64,000 bases of DNA from an uncultured Clostridia bacterium (GTDB taxonomy: Bacteria; Bacillota; Clostridia; Oscillospirales; Acutalibacteraceae): the NCBI GenBank assembly GCA_904420155.1, contig CAJFUH010000003.1, positions 31,393-95,392 of the forward strand, given 5' to 3'. A program made the position numbers and the translations under genes. The notes beneath the pieces are model-generated. The model saw only the letters and a list, made by a program, of their open reading frames with translations, was not told the DNA's origin and made no database searches. This document shows positions 32,134-40,181 of the stretch, piece by piece. Numbering within the stretch: position 1 is the stretch's first letter; every line of letters begins with the position of its first letter.

Positions 32134-34764
32134 TCATTGCTCCTGCTGATCGGCCTGTTGTAAATTGCGTTCCAGCCATTGCTGATAGGTAATCAGCACC
32201 TGCCGGGGTTTAGAGCCTTCATGAGGCCCTACGATCCCCATCTGCTCCATTTCATCAATTAAACGGCCGGCACGGGCATACCCCATATGCAGCCTGCGCT
32301 GCAATAAGGATGTAGAAGCTTGTCCCGCTTCTACCACACAGCGGATAGCTTCCTTCATCATGGGATCCCCTTCTTCCCCATCGTCTCCATTTTTGGAACC
32401 TTTTCCCTGTTCGGATACTGCGTTTTTCTCTATCTGCTCAATCACCGCCTGGTCATAGCCTGCATTCTGAGCGCTCTTAACATAATTCACCACGGATTCG
32501 ATTTCAGAATCGGTGACAAAACATCCCTGCACCCGCAAAGGTTTGGAAGAGCCGACAGGAGAAAAAAGCATATCGCCCCGTCCCAGTAATTTTTCCGCCC
32601 CTCCCATATCCAAAATAGTGCGCGAATCCACCATGGAAGAAACTGCAAAAGCGATCCTGCTGGGGATGTTGGCTTTAATAATACCGGTAATGACATCCAC
32701 CGAAGGACGCTGAGTAGCGATAACCAGGTGCATTCCCGCTGCACGGGCCATCTGAGCCAATCGGCAAATGGAATCTTCTACTTCATTGGGCGCCGCCATC
32801 ATCAGATCCGCCAGCTCGTCGATAATGATAACGATCTGGGGCATCTTTTCCAGACGGACAGAACCGTCCTCGTTGCGGTTCTCCTCTTCCGGCAGATTGT
32901 CTACCATACGGTTGTAGGCATGCAGATCCCGGACGTTGTGTTCCGCAAAAGTTTTATAGCGGTCCAGCATCTCATGGACCGCCCAATTGAGCGCCCCCGC
33001 CGCTTTGCGGGGATCGGTAACCACTGGAACCAGCAAATGGGGAATTCCATTGTAAATACCCAGTTCTACCACTTTGGGGTCTACCATCAAAAATCGTACT
33101 TCATCCGGGGTAGACTTATATAATAGGCTGATGATCAGGGAATTGATACATACCGATTTACCGGAACCAGTGGAACCAGCGATCAGCACGTGGGGCATTT
33201 TGGCCAGATCCGCCAACGTAATATTGCCGGCAATGTCGCGCCCCAACGCCACTGTCAGTCTACTTTTTGCGTGCTCAAATTTAGAGGAATCCACTAATTC
33301 CCGCATTTTAACAACATTTACCGTCTGGTTGGGGACTTCAATTCCCACCGCTGCTTTTCCCGGGATCGGCGCTTCAATACGAACACCGGAAGCCGCCAGA
33401 TTAAGAGCAATATCATCTGCCAAATTGGTAATCCTGCTAATTTTCACCCCTGCCGCCGGCTGTAATTCATAACGGGTTACAGCGGGGCCTCTGCTGATGT
33501 CCACAATTTTTGTTTGTACCCCAAAACTCTTTAAGGTATCCACCAACATCTGCCCGTTAATTTTCAGCTCTTCGGTGATGTCCTCCTCGTCTATCTGCGG
33601 AGAAGGCTCCAGGAGGGAAATAGGCGGGAAGTGATAGCCCGCTCCTTCTACCGGCTCTATCTTGATAGATTCCATAGCAGTTTCCGGTTCGCTATCCACC
33701 GGCTTCAATGGAGAAGTTTTTCTTTGGGTCCGCTTGACAAATGCGGCGGCGGCAGCCGCAGCTCCGCTCTCTTCCTGCGGTGTCTCCTCAGGAACGGACC
33801 GACGCGACGGCGACTTGCGTTCCAGCACAGGCTCCGGCGCGCTCACCGCCTGTTCCAATTGTTCCAACTTTTCATTGCGCTGGGGAAGTTCGTTCCTTCG
33901 TTCTATCTCTCCTTCGGCCTTCCTGGGACGGCCTTCATCCAACGCAATATCGATATTTGGGTTCATTCTCTGGCGCAGCCGGCGTTGTTCCCGCCGCTGG
34001 TCCCTGCGTTCTTCCCGTTCTTCCTTTGTCCCCATAGTCTCTCTGACTACTTCTACCGGTTTGGATACCGCCCGGAACAACTGGATCAAACTTGTCCCTG
34101 TCAAAATCATGATAAAAACAAAAAGCAAAAGGATAATGACAATCTTAGCCCCTATGCTTCCCAATGCAGCTACAAAAGGGATTCCCAATAAGCCGCCAAA
34201 CATCCCTGCTCCTTTGCGTTCCACTCCATCTAAATATTGCCCAATCATCTGCTGCCAATAGGACTGGTCTCGGGGAAGCTCTGGAACGCTAAAAATATAG
34301 ACCGCCGCGCAAAACAGTACGATGATTATGATGGATAGGGCGATTTTACTGCTGATGGTATGGATAGGCCGTTCCAAAGCGGTGACCACTGCCACATAGG
34401 TGAGCAAAATAGGCCACAGGATCGAACAGGTGCCAAACATTCCCAACAGCACCGTATGTAAGCTGTTCCAAATGTTTTCTCCGGATATCAGTACCAGAAA
34501 AAACAAAAAGATCGAAAACGCAAACATAATAATCGCAAAGGTCTGATTGCGGGATTTCAGCTGAGCTTCTCTGCGCTGTTGGGCCGCGCGGGCATTTCTT
34601 GCAGCGGGCCTGGCGCTGGAACGGCTGTCGGGCCTTTTGGATGCTTTGCCTCCCGTTGTTCTTGATTTAGCAGCGGATGTGGATCTCTTCTGAGGGGAGC
34701 TCGCCGTTTTTTTCCCGGCGGGAGGGCGTTTGCTCCCGGTCGTTCTGGTTTTCTGTGCTGGCAC
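32134..34764 (-). CDS. ftsK: FtsK/SpoIIIE-type DNA translocase
   Basis: DNA pump for septum-trapped chromosome, about 876 residues. Order: a basic disordered leader (to about 75), four membrane helices (about 75-230), a long charged linker (about 230-390), then the RecA-like motor with Walker A AGSTGSGKS (about 530-537) and Walker B IVIIIDELADLMM, and the gamma winged-helix domain (about 805-875) that reads polar DNA sequences. The GTG at 34762-34764 has GAAGGA six bases upstream; an ATG two codons earlier directly touches that site. Adjacency to tepA matches the Bacillus tepA-ylzJ-spoIIIE locus, so this may serve in sporulation. Confidence 0.95.
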   Translation of the reverse strand: MPAQKTRTTGSKRPPAGKKTASSPQKRSTSAAKSRTTGGKASKRPDSRSSARPAARNARAAQQRREAQLKSRNQTFAIIMFAFSIFLFFLVLISGENIWNSLHTVLLGMFGTCSILWPILLTYVAVVTALERPIHTISSKIALSIIIIVLFCAAVYIFSVPELPRDQSYWQQMIGQYLDGVERKGAGMFGGLLGIPFVAALGSIGAKIVIILLLFVFIMILTGTSLIQLFRAVSKPVEVVRETMGTKEEREERRDQRREQRRLRQRMNPNIDIALDEGRPRKAEGEIERRNELPQRNEKLEQLEQAVSAPEPVLERKSPSRRSVPEETPQEESGAAAAAAAFVKRTQRKTSPLKPVDSEPETAMESIKIEPVEGAGYHFPPISLLEPSPQIDEEDITEELKINGQMLVDTLKSFGVQTKIVDISRGPAVTRYELQPAAGVKISRITNLADDIALNLAASGVRIEAPIPGKAAVGIEVPNQTVNVVKMRELVDSSKFEHAKSRLTVALGRDIAGNITLADLAKMPHVLIAGSTGSGKSVCINSLIISLLYKSTPDEVRFLMVDPKVVELGIYNGIPHLLVPVVTDPRKAAGALNWAVHEMLDRYKTFAEHNVRDLHAYNRMVDNLPEEENRNEDGSVRLEKMPQIVIIIDELADLMMAAPNEVEDSICRLAQMARAAGMHLVIATQRPSVDVITGIIKANIPSRIAFAVSSMVDSRTILDMGGAEKLLGRGDMLFSPVGSSKPLRVQGCFVTDSEIESVVNYVKSAQNAGYDQAVIEQIEKNAVSEQGKGSKNGDDGEEGDPMMKEAIRCVVEAGQASTSLLQRRLHMGYARAGRLIDEMEQMGIVGPHEGSKPRQVLITYQQWLERNLQQADQQEQ

Positions 34765-34790
34765 AAGCATTCCTTCTTTATATGTAAGAT

Positions 34791-34813
34791 TTCGCACGCA
34801 ATAAGCGTGCGAA
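34791..34813. repeat. Inverted repeat just upstream of ftsK
   Basis: TTCGCACGC and GCGTGCGAA, exact 9-bp arms around five bases, less than 30 bases before the translocase start. A leader hairpin or operator. A second hairpin GGCGC/GCGCC lies at 34883-34901 after tepA. Confidence 0.55.
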
Positions 34814-34957
34814 GAATAGCAATAGCTGTTTGTTTCTTTTCCTTTTTCCGCTAAAACACTTGTAAGGGTGTCTTAAACTGGCGCTAAAGCAACGCGCCTT
34901 ATCGGTACATCAAGCGATCCAGGAAATTGTCCAGAGGGCTTCAGAGGGCACAGAAAA

Positions 34958-35779
34958 TTACGCCTTCTCAGCCGTTTTCTTTTTCCCTTTTTTAGCGGCA
35001 GCCTTTTTATTTTTCGCTTTCGCTTTATCGATCATCTGGTAAAGGCAGCTCATGGCGTCCGATAAACTTCCCAAAGAATCAATCAGCCCTTCTTCCACGG
35101 CGTCCACCCCATCTAGGATAGTCCCTACATCCATCACCAGCTCTTTGGTATTCATAGCCAACTCGTAGAATCTTTCTGGTGAAATTTTGGAATTCTCCGA
35201 TACAAAACGGGTAATTCGTTCCTGCATTCTCTGGAAATATTCTAAAGTCTGCGGCACCCCTACCATGAGCCCACTCATGCGAACCGGATGGATGGTCATG
35301 GTAGCGGACGGGGCAATAAAGGATTTTTTAGCAGCCACAGCTAACGGCACCCCAATGGAATGCCCTCCTCCTAGTACCATAGAAACCGTGGGCTTTTTCA
35401 TGCCGGCCACCAATTCTGCAATCGCCAAACCCGCCTCCACATCGCCGCCCACTGTATTGAGCAAAATAAGCAACCCATCGATGGTTGGTTCCTCTTCGAT
35501 GGCTACCAGTTGGGGAATCACATGCTCATATTTTGTGGTTTTATTTTGAGGGGACAAAATATAGTGCCCCTCTATCTGTCCGATGATGGTTAAACAATGG
35601 ATCGTGTGTTTGCCGTCTCCAGTGATTACCGATCCGGTTTCAATAATTTGATCGGTTTGATGTTCACTTCCCACCCCTTGATCTGCATGGGAATCCGTGT
35701 CTTTTTCTGTGGTCCGGTGCTCGTGCGGGTTTTCCAGGTATTGACCGGAATAAGGGCTCAGATATCGATACGATTTCAT
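34958..35779 (-). CDS. tepA: ClpP-class protease, TepA family
   Basis: 273 residues. A ClpP-like serine protease fold: LLNTVGGDVEAGLAIAE, catalytic S141 in GGGHSIGVP, H164 in MTIHPVRM and a candidate Asp in the LVMDVGT region. An N-terminal extension of about 50 residues rich in His, Glu and Asp and a Lys/Ala-rich tail (AAAKKGKKKTAEKA) flank the domain. TepA in Bacillus is linked to translocation and to small acid-soluble protein handling in spores. No signal peptide or membrane helix, so cytosolic. Start supported by TAGGAG upstream. Confidence 0.9.
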   Translation of the reverse strand: MKSYRYLSPYSGQYLENPHEHRTTEKDTDSHADQGVGSEHQTDQIIETGSVITGDGKHTIHCLTIIGQIEGHYILSPQNKTTKYEHVIPQLVAIEEEPTIDGLLILLNTVGGDVEAGLAIAELVAGMKKPTVSMVLGGGHSIGVPLAVAAKKSFIAPSATMTIHPVRMSGLMVGVPQTLEYFQRMQERITRFVSENSKISPERFYELAMNTKELVMDVGTILDGVDAVEEGLIDSLGSLSDAMSCLYQMIDKAKAKNKKAAAKKGKKKTAEKA

Positions 35780-35835
35780 ATTATCACGCTCCTAACCTTT
35801 AGTTTGTCGGTTTTCATGCGTGATCATACGTATTG

Positions 35836-35864
35836 ATTATAGCATTTTTCCAAGCTATCAGCAA
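35836..35864 (-). promoter_or_regulatory. Sigma-A promoter of tepA
   Basis: Minus strand TTGCTG (35859-35864), 17-base spacer, TATAAT (35836-35841). Confidence 0.65.
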
Positions 35865-35910
35865 GGAATTTAAATTTTCGTTAACTTCCCCGCCTTTTCT
35901 CGTGAAAAGA

Positions 35911-35939
35911 TTGACAATCTGGCGTGGATATTAGATAAT
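35911..35939 (+). promoter_or_regulatory. Sigma-A promoter of acn-icd
   Basis: Consensus TTGACA (35911-35916), 17-base spacer, GATAAT (35934-35939); transcription predicted near 35946. Confidence 0.75.
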
Positions 35940-35945
35940 AGAAAG

Positions 35946-36136
35946 TACAATTTTATAGCATCCTTAGCGGCAGTCTTTCGCAGTACTCTTTTTTTCAGAG
36001 TAGTCTTTCTCTGAATTTTACATGGATTTTTCATAAGGGAAGCACGGAGATCTTTAAAAAAGCAAGTCCTGCCGTACCAAGGGGAAAAGATAGATTGTAA
36101 CCGCTTTTATGCGGATGAAAGAAAGGGGAACTCAAA
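35946..36136 (+). promoter_or_regulatory. Long structured leader of acn
   Basis: About 190 untranslated bases. CGGCAG (about 35968) can pair with CTGCCG (about 36069), enclosing about 95 bases that contain a smaller hairpin TACTCT/AGAGTA; a CCGC/GCGG hairpin (36101-36114) sits ahead of the AAAGGGG ribosome site. No known riboswitch class is recognised by eye, and no ORF lies in it. Confidence 0.4.
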
Positions 36137-38071
36137 TTGGGTTACACGTTAGCACAAAAAATCATAAAATCTCATTTGCTCAGCGGCGAAATGACAGTGG
36201 GCAGTGAGATAGGCCTGAGGATTGATCAGACTTTGACACAGGACGCTACCGGCACCATGGCTTATCTGGAATTTGAAGCAATGGGCGTGCCTAGGGTAAA
36301 AACCGAACGTTCCGTAGCCTATATCGATCACAACACCTTACAGACCGGCTTTGAAAACGCTGACGACCATCGATTCATCCAAACGGTGGCCAAAAAACAT
36401 GGTATTTATTATTCCCGTCCCGGCAATGGCATTTGCCACCAGGTTCACTTGGAGCGCTTCGGCATCCCTGGCAAAACCTTGATTGGTTCGGACAGCCATA
36501 CCCCTACCGGCGGCGGTATCGGTATGCTGGCTATGGGCGCAGGCGGATTGGATGTGGCGGTAGCCATGGGCGGCGGAGCTTATTATATTTCTATGCCTAA
36601 AATGGTGCGCATCAACCTCACCGGCAAACTGCGTCCCTGGGTATCCGCCAAAGATATTATTCTGGAAGTATTGCGCCGCATGACCGTAAAAGGCGGCGTA
36701 GGCAAAATCATTGAATATGGCGGAGAAGGCGTAAAGACCTTAAGTGTCCCGGAACGCGCCACTATCACTAACATGGGCGCTGAGTTGGGCGCTACCACCT
36801 CTATCTTCCCTTCCGATGAGATCACCCGTTCCTTCCTGCAAGCCCAGGGACGTGAACAGGATTGGGTGGAGCTCCTCCCGGATGCCGATGCCCAATACGA
36901 CGAGATTCTGGAAATCGACCTCTCCTCTTTGAAACCCATGGCCGCTTGTCCTCACAGCCCGGACGCCGTCAAAACCATCCAAGAGATTGGCCCTCAAAAG
37001 GTAGATCAGGTATGTATTGGTTCCTGCACCAACTCCTCTTACCTGGATCTCATGCGTGTAGCCGCTATCTTGAAAGGGAAAACAGTCTGTGAAACCGTCA
37101 GCTTATCCATTGCTCCCGGTTCCAAACAAGTATACAATATGTTGGCCCAAAACGGCGCTTTGGCTGACCTGATCGCTGCCGGCGCCCGTATTTTGGAATG
37201 CGCTTGCGGTCCCTGCATCGGCATGGGGCAATCCCCCAACTCTAAGGGTGTTTCTCTACGCACCTTCAACCGCAACTTCGAAGGCCGTTCCGGTACCGCT
37301 GACGCGCAGGTTTATTTGGTCAGCCCGGAAACCGCCGCGGCCTCTGCTTTGACCGGCGTGTTTACCGATCCCACTACACTGGGTGATCCCGTGGATATCG
37401 AACTGCCCAGCCATTTCCTTATCAACGACAATATGGTCGTGCCTCCGGCACCGGTGGAAGAGATGGATCAAGTAGAAATCCTGCGGGGTCCAAACATTAA
37501 GCCTTTCCCCACCACGGAGCCGATGGAAGACGTTGTTTCTGCCAAAACCCTGTTGAAAGTTGGAGACAACATCACAACAGACCATATCATGCCCGCAGGC
37601 GCTAAAATCCTCCCGTATCGTTCCAACATTCCTTACTTGTCCAACTTCTGTTTCGGCGTATGCGACAAGGAATTCCCGGAGCGCTGCCGCAAGGAAGGCA
37701 AGGGAATCGTAGTAGGAGGCTCTAATTACGGACAAGGTTCTTCCCGTGAGCATGCCGCCCTGGTTCCGCTGTATCTGGGGATCAAAGCGGTTATCGCCAA
37801 ATCCTTTGCCCGTATTCACTGTGCCAACTTGGCCAACGCTGGTATTCTTCCTTTGGTGTTCCTGGATGAAAGCGTATATGACCGTATTGATCAAATGGAT
37901 GAACTGGAGATTGCCAACGCCCGTGAAGCCATCGCCAATGGCGGTCCGATTACCGTCGAAAATAAGACGAAGGGCTTTACTTTCCAAGTAGAGGCTATTC
38001 TGTCTCAGCGCCAGCGTGACATTGTCCTGGCGGGCGGCTTGCTGAATTATACCAGAGAGCAAAACCAATAA
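36137..38071 (+). CDS. acn: Aconitate hydratase
   Basis: Interconverts citrate and isocitrate. 644 residues, the short bacterial aconitase related to the mitochondrial and homoaconitase line. The 4Fe-4S ligands are C297 (GSCTNSS), C357 and C360 (CACGPC). Substrate-binding GSDSHTPTGGG (about 117-127) and the C-terminal swivel domain with GGSNYGQGSSREHAAL are intact. Start is TTG 36137-36139, since AAAGGGG lies nine bases upstream and no earlier start exists. Forms an operon with icd; together they supply 2-oxoglutarate for glutamate synthesis. Confidence 0.96.
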   Translation: MGYTLAQKIIKSHLLSGEMTVGSEIGLRIDQTLTQDATGTMAYLEFEAMGVPRVKTERSVAYIDHNTLQTGFENADDHRFIQTVAKKHGIYYSRPGNGICHQVHLERFGIPGKTLIGSDSHTPTGGGIGMLAMGAGGLDVAVAMGGGAYYISMPKMVRINLTGKLRPWVSAKDIILEVLRRMTVKGGVGKIIEYGGEGVKTLSVPERATITNMGAELGATTSIFPSDEITRSFLQAQGREQDWVELLPDADAQYDEILEIDLSSLKPMAACPHSPDAVKTIQEIGPQKVDQVCIGSCTNSSYLDLMRVAAILKGKTVCETVSLSIAPGSKQVYNMLAQNGALADLIAAGARILECACGPCIGMGQSPNSKGVSLRTFNRNFEGRSGTADAQVYLVSPETAAASALTGVFTDPTTLGDPVDIELPSHFLINDNMVVPPAPVEEMDQVEILRGPNIKPFPTTEPMEDVVSAKTLLKVGDNITTDHIMPAGAKILPYRSNIPYLSNFCFGVCDKEFPERCRKEGKGIVVGGSNYGQGSSREHAALVPLYLGIKAVIAKSFARIHCANLANAGILPLVFLDESVYDRIDQMDELEIANAREAIANGGPITVENKTKGFTFQVEAILSQRQRDIVLAGGLLNYTREQNQ

Positions 38072-38087
38072 TTTATGGCAATCACCT

Positions 38088-38114
38088 CCGGGACCCGTTT
38101 GGGATGGGTCCCGG
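38088..38114 (+). repeat. Intercistronic hairpin between acn and icd
   Basis: Perfect 9-bp arms CCGGGACCC (38088-38096) and GGGTCCCGG (38106-38114). Only a short T tract follows, so partial termination or mRNA processing is likelier than full termination. Confidence 0.6.
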
Positions 38115-38142
38115 ATATCCTATTTTAAACGGAGGTATTCTC

Positions 38143-39354
38143 ATGGCTGATAAAATCAAAATGACCACTCCTTTGGTGGAGATGGATGGAGATGAAATGA
38201 CCCGTATCATCTGGAAAATGATTAAGGATATCCTGCTGACCCCTTATATAGATTTAAAGACAGAATATTATGATTTGGGGCTTCAGCACCGCGATGATAC
38301 CAATGACCAGGTGACGTTTGATTCCGCCAATGCCACCAAAAAATATGGCGTTGCCGTCAAATGCGCCACCATCACCCCCAACGCCGACCGTGTAAAGGAA
38401 TATAACCTCAAGGAGATGTGGAAATCGCCCAATGGTACTATCCGCGCTATCCTGGATGGAACGGTATTCCGTACCCCCATTGTGGTAAAAGGCATCACCC
38501 CCTTTATTTCCACTTGGAAAAAGCCCATTACCATCGCCCGTCACGCCTATGGCGACGTTTACAAGAATACTGAAATGCAGGTTTCCGCTGGCAGCAAAGC
38601 GGAATTGGTGGTGACCGACGCGCAAGGAAAAGAGACCCGTTCTCTGATCCATGATTTTACCGGCGACGGCATTGTACAAGGCTTGCATAATACCGATGCT
38701 TCCATCTCCAGCTTTGCCCGCGCCTGCTTTAACTATGCCCTGGATCTGAAACAGGATCTGTGGTTTGCCACCAAAGATACTATTTCCAAAAAATATGACC
38801 ATCGGTTTAAGGATATTTTCCGTGAGATCTATGACGCAGAATATAAAGAAAAGTTCGAGGCAGCCGGTATTGAATATTTCTATACGCTGATCGACGATGC
38901 GGTAGCCCGTGTGATCCGTTCGGAAGGTGGATATATTTGGGCCTGCAAAAACTACGACGGCGACGTGATGTCCGATATGGTGGCTACCGCTTTTGGCAGC
39001 CTGGCGATGATGACTTCCGTTCTGGTTTCCCCGGACGGCACTTATGAGTATGAAGCTGCCCACGGCACGGTACAGCGCCATTATTATAAGCACCTCAAAG
39101 GGGAAAAGACCTCTACCAACTCCATGGCTACCTTATTTGCCTGGACCGGCGCCCTGCGCAAGAGAGGTGAACTGGATCATATTCCAGAACTAGTGGACTT
39201 TGCTAACAAACTGGAGCAGGCCTCCATCCAGACCATCGAGGATGGTGTAATGACCGGCGATTTGTATTTACTTTCCACTTTGGAAAATAAAACCAAGGTG
39301 GACACGGAAACTTTCCTACATGAGATTAACAACCGTCTGGTAAAATTACTGTAA
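38143..39354 (+). CDS. icd: NADP-dependent isocitrate dehydrogenase (eukaryote-like dimeric type)
   Basis: Oxidatively decarboxylates isocitrate to 2-oxoglutarate. 403 residues of the homodimeric type II family shared with eukaryotic cytosolic enzymes: KMTTPLVEMDGDEMTRIIW, EMWKSPNGTIRAILDGTVFR, substrate-binding region GDVYKNTEM and NYDGDVMSDMVATAFGSLAMM. The AAHGTVQRHY segment is the NADP-specific loop of this type. Start at ATG 38143 with GGAGG upstream; an upstream ATG at 38104 overlaps the intercistronic hairpin. Confidence 0.96.
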   Translation: MADKIKMTTPLVEMDGDEMTRIIWKMIKDILLTPYIDLKTEYYDLGLQHRDDTNDQVTFDSANATKKYGVAVKCATITPNADRVKEYNLKEMWKSPNGTIRAILDGTVFRTPIVVKGITPFISTWKKPITIARHAYGDVYKNTEMQVSAGSKAELVVTDAQGKETRSLIHDFTGDGIVQGLHNTDASISSFARACFNYALDLKQDLWFATKDTISKKYDHRFKDIFREIYDAEYKEKFEAAGIEYFYTLIDDAVARVIRSEGGYIWACKNYDGDVMSDMVATAFGSLAMMTSVLVSPDGTYEYEAAHGTVQRHYYKHLKGEKTSTNSMATLFAWTGALRKRGELDHIPELVDFANKLEQASIQTIEDGVMTGDLYLLSTLENKTKVDTETFLHEINNRLVKLL

Positions 39355-39372
39355 ACAAACCTAATTTCCCTG

Positions 39373-39408
39373 CGACACGTTGCCGCCCATGTGGCAACGT
39401 GTCGTTTT
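39373..39408 (+). terminator. Terminator of the acn-icd operon
   Basis: Perfect 12-bp stem CGACACGTTGCC (39373-39384) with 39393-39404, then TTTT. Confidence 0.85.
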
Positions 39409-39462
39409 CTCCAAAAGGTTAGAACTCCCTAATTGAGAAACCTGAGAGGAGGTCAATCCTAT

Positions 39463-40116
39463 ATGCCAAAACGTGATAATATTTCGATGTCTGTTATCCG
39501 CAGGCTTCCCCGCTACTACCGCTTTCTGTCCGATTTGATGCAAAATCATGTATCTCGGATTTCTTCTAGGGAACTCTCGGATAAAATGGGGCTAACCGCT
39601 TCTCAGATCCGGCAAGATCTCAACTGTTTCGGCGGTTTTGGCCAGCAGGGATATGGATACATGGTAGAACAGCTCCATCGGGAAATCGGAAATATTTTGG
39701 GGCTTTCTCAAAATCATCAATGTATCTTAATCGGCGCCGGCAATTTGGGTCGAGCTGTTGCTACCCATATGTCTTTTGAAGCGCGCGGTTTTTCCCTCAT
39801 TGGTATTTTTGATCAAAATCAAAAACTTATCGGCACCAGTATCCGAGGGATCCCTGTACAGGATATCAGCCATTTAGAGGATTTCTGCAAAAAAAACAAA
39901 CCCAATATGGCGATCCTCTGTGTACCAAGGGATTCCGTGGCCGCACTGGCGGACCGTTTATATTCACTGGGTATCCGGAACTATTGGAATTTCAGTCATT
40001 ACGACCTGGCTATCAAATTTCCGGACGTCATTGTGGAAAACGTCCATTTAAGCGATAGCCTGATGACCCTGTGCTATCGGATTTCCGAACATAACCTGGA
40101 AAAGGGATCCCCTTAA
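39463..40116 (+). CDS. rex: Redox-sensing transcriptional repressor Rex
   Basis: Senses the NADH/NAD+ ratio and represses fermentation and respiration genes when NADH is low. 217 residues: winged-helix DNA-binding part (1-75, with IRRLPRYYRFLSDL and SRELSDKMGLTASQIRQDLNCFGGFGQQGYGY) and Rossmann domain with GAGNLGRA (91-98). Start at ATG 39463 behind GAGGAGG; ten upstream in-frame codons contain that site. A terminator separates it from icd, yet no clear promoter is seen in the 55-base gap. No convincing Rex operator is present near acn. Confidence 0.95.
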   Translation: MPKRDNISMSVIRRLPRYYRFLSDLMQNHVSRISSRELSDKMGLTASQIRQDLNCFGGFGQQGYGYMVEQLHREIGNILGLSQNHQCILIGAGNLGRAVATHMSFEARGFSLIGIFDQNQKLIGTSIRGIPVQDISHLEDFCKKNKPNMAILCVPRDSVAALADRLYSLGIRNYWNFSHYDLAIKFPDVIVENVHLSDSLMTLCYRISEHNLEKGSP

Positions 40117-40128
40117 TTTCCAGCAGAT

Positions 40129-40177
40129 AAAAAGGCCGTTGTTCGCTCTTTGTAAAAAGAGTAACAGCGGCCTTTTC
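40129..40177. terminator. Bidirectional terminator between rex and spoIVA
   Basis: Outer stem AAAAGGCCGTTGTT (about 40130-40143) with 40163-40176, and an inner CTCTT/AAGAG stem; T-runs on both sides. Confidence 0.8.
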
Positions 40178-40181
40178 GGGC

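Noticed and set aside
34814..34957. A ylzJ-like gene between tepA and ftsK
   Set aside because: All minus-strand frames are broken within about 15 codons.
37256..38068. 270-codon minus-strand open frame across aconitase
   Set aside because: It mirrors the codon bias of the GC-rich acn coding strand, has no ribosome site and no recognisable motif; acn itself is certain.
38254..39093. 279-codon minus-strand open frame across isocitrate dehydrogenase
   Set aside because: Same shadow effect; the encoded sequence has no family features.
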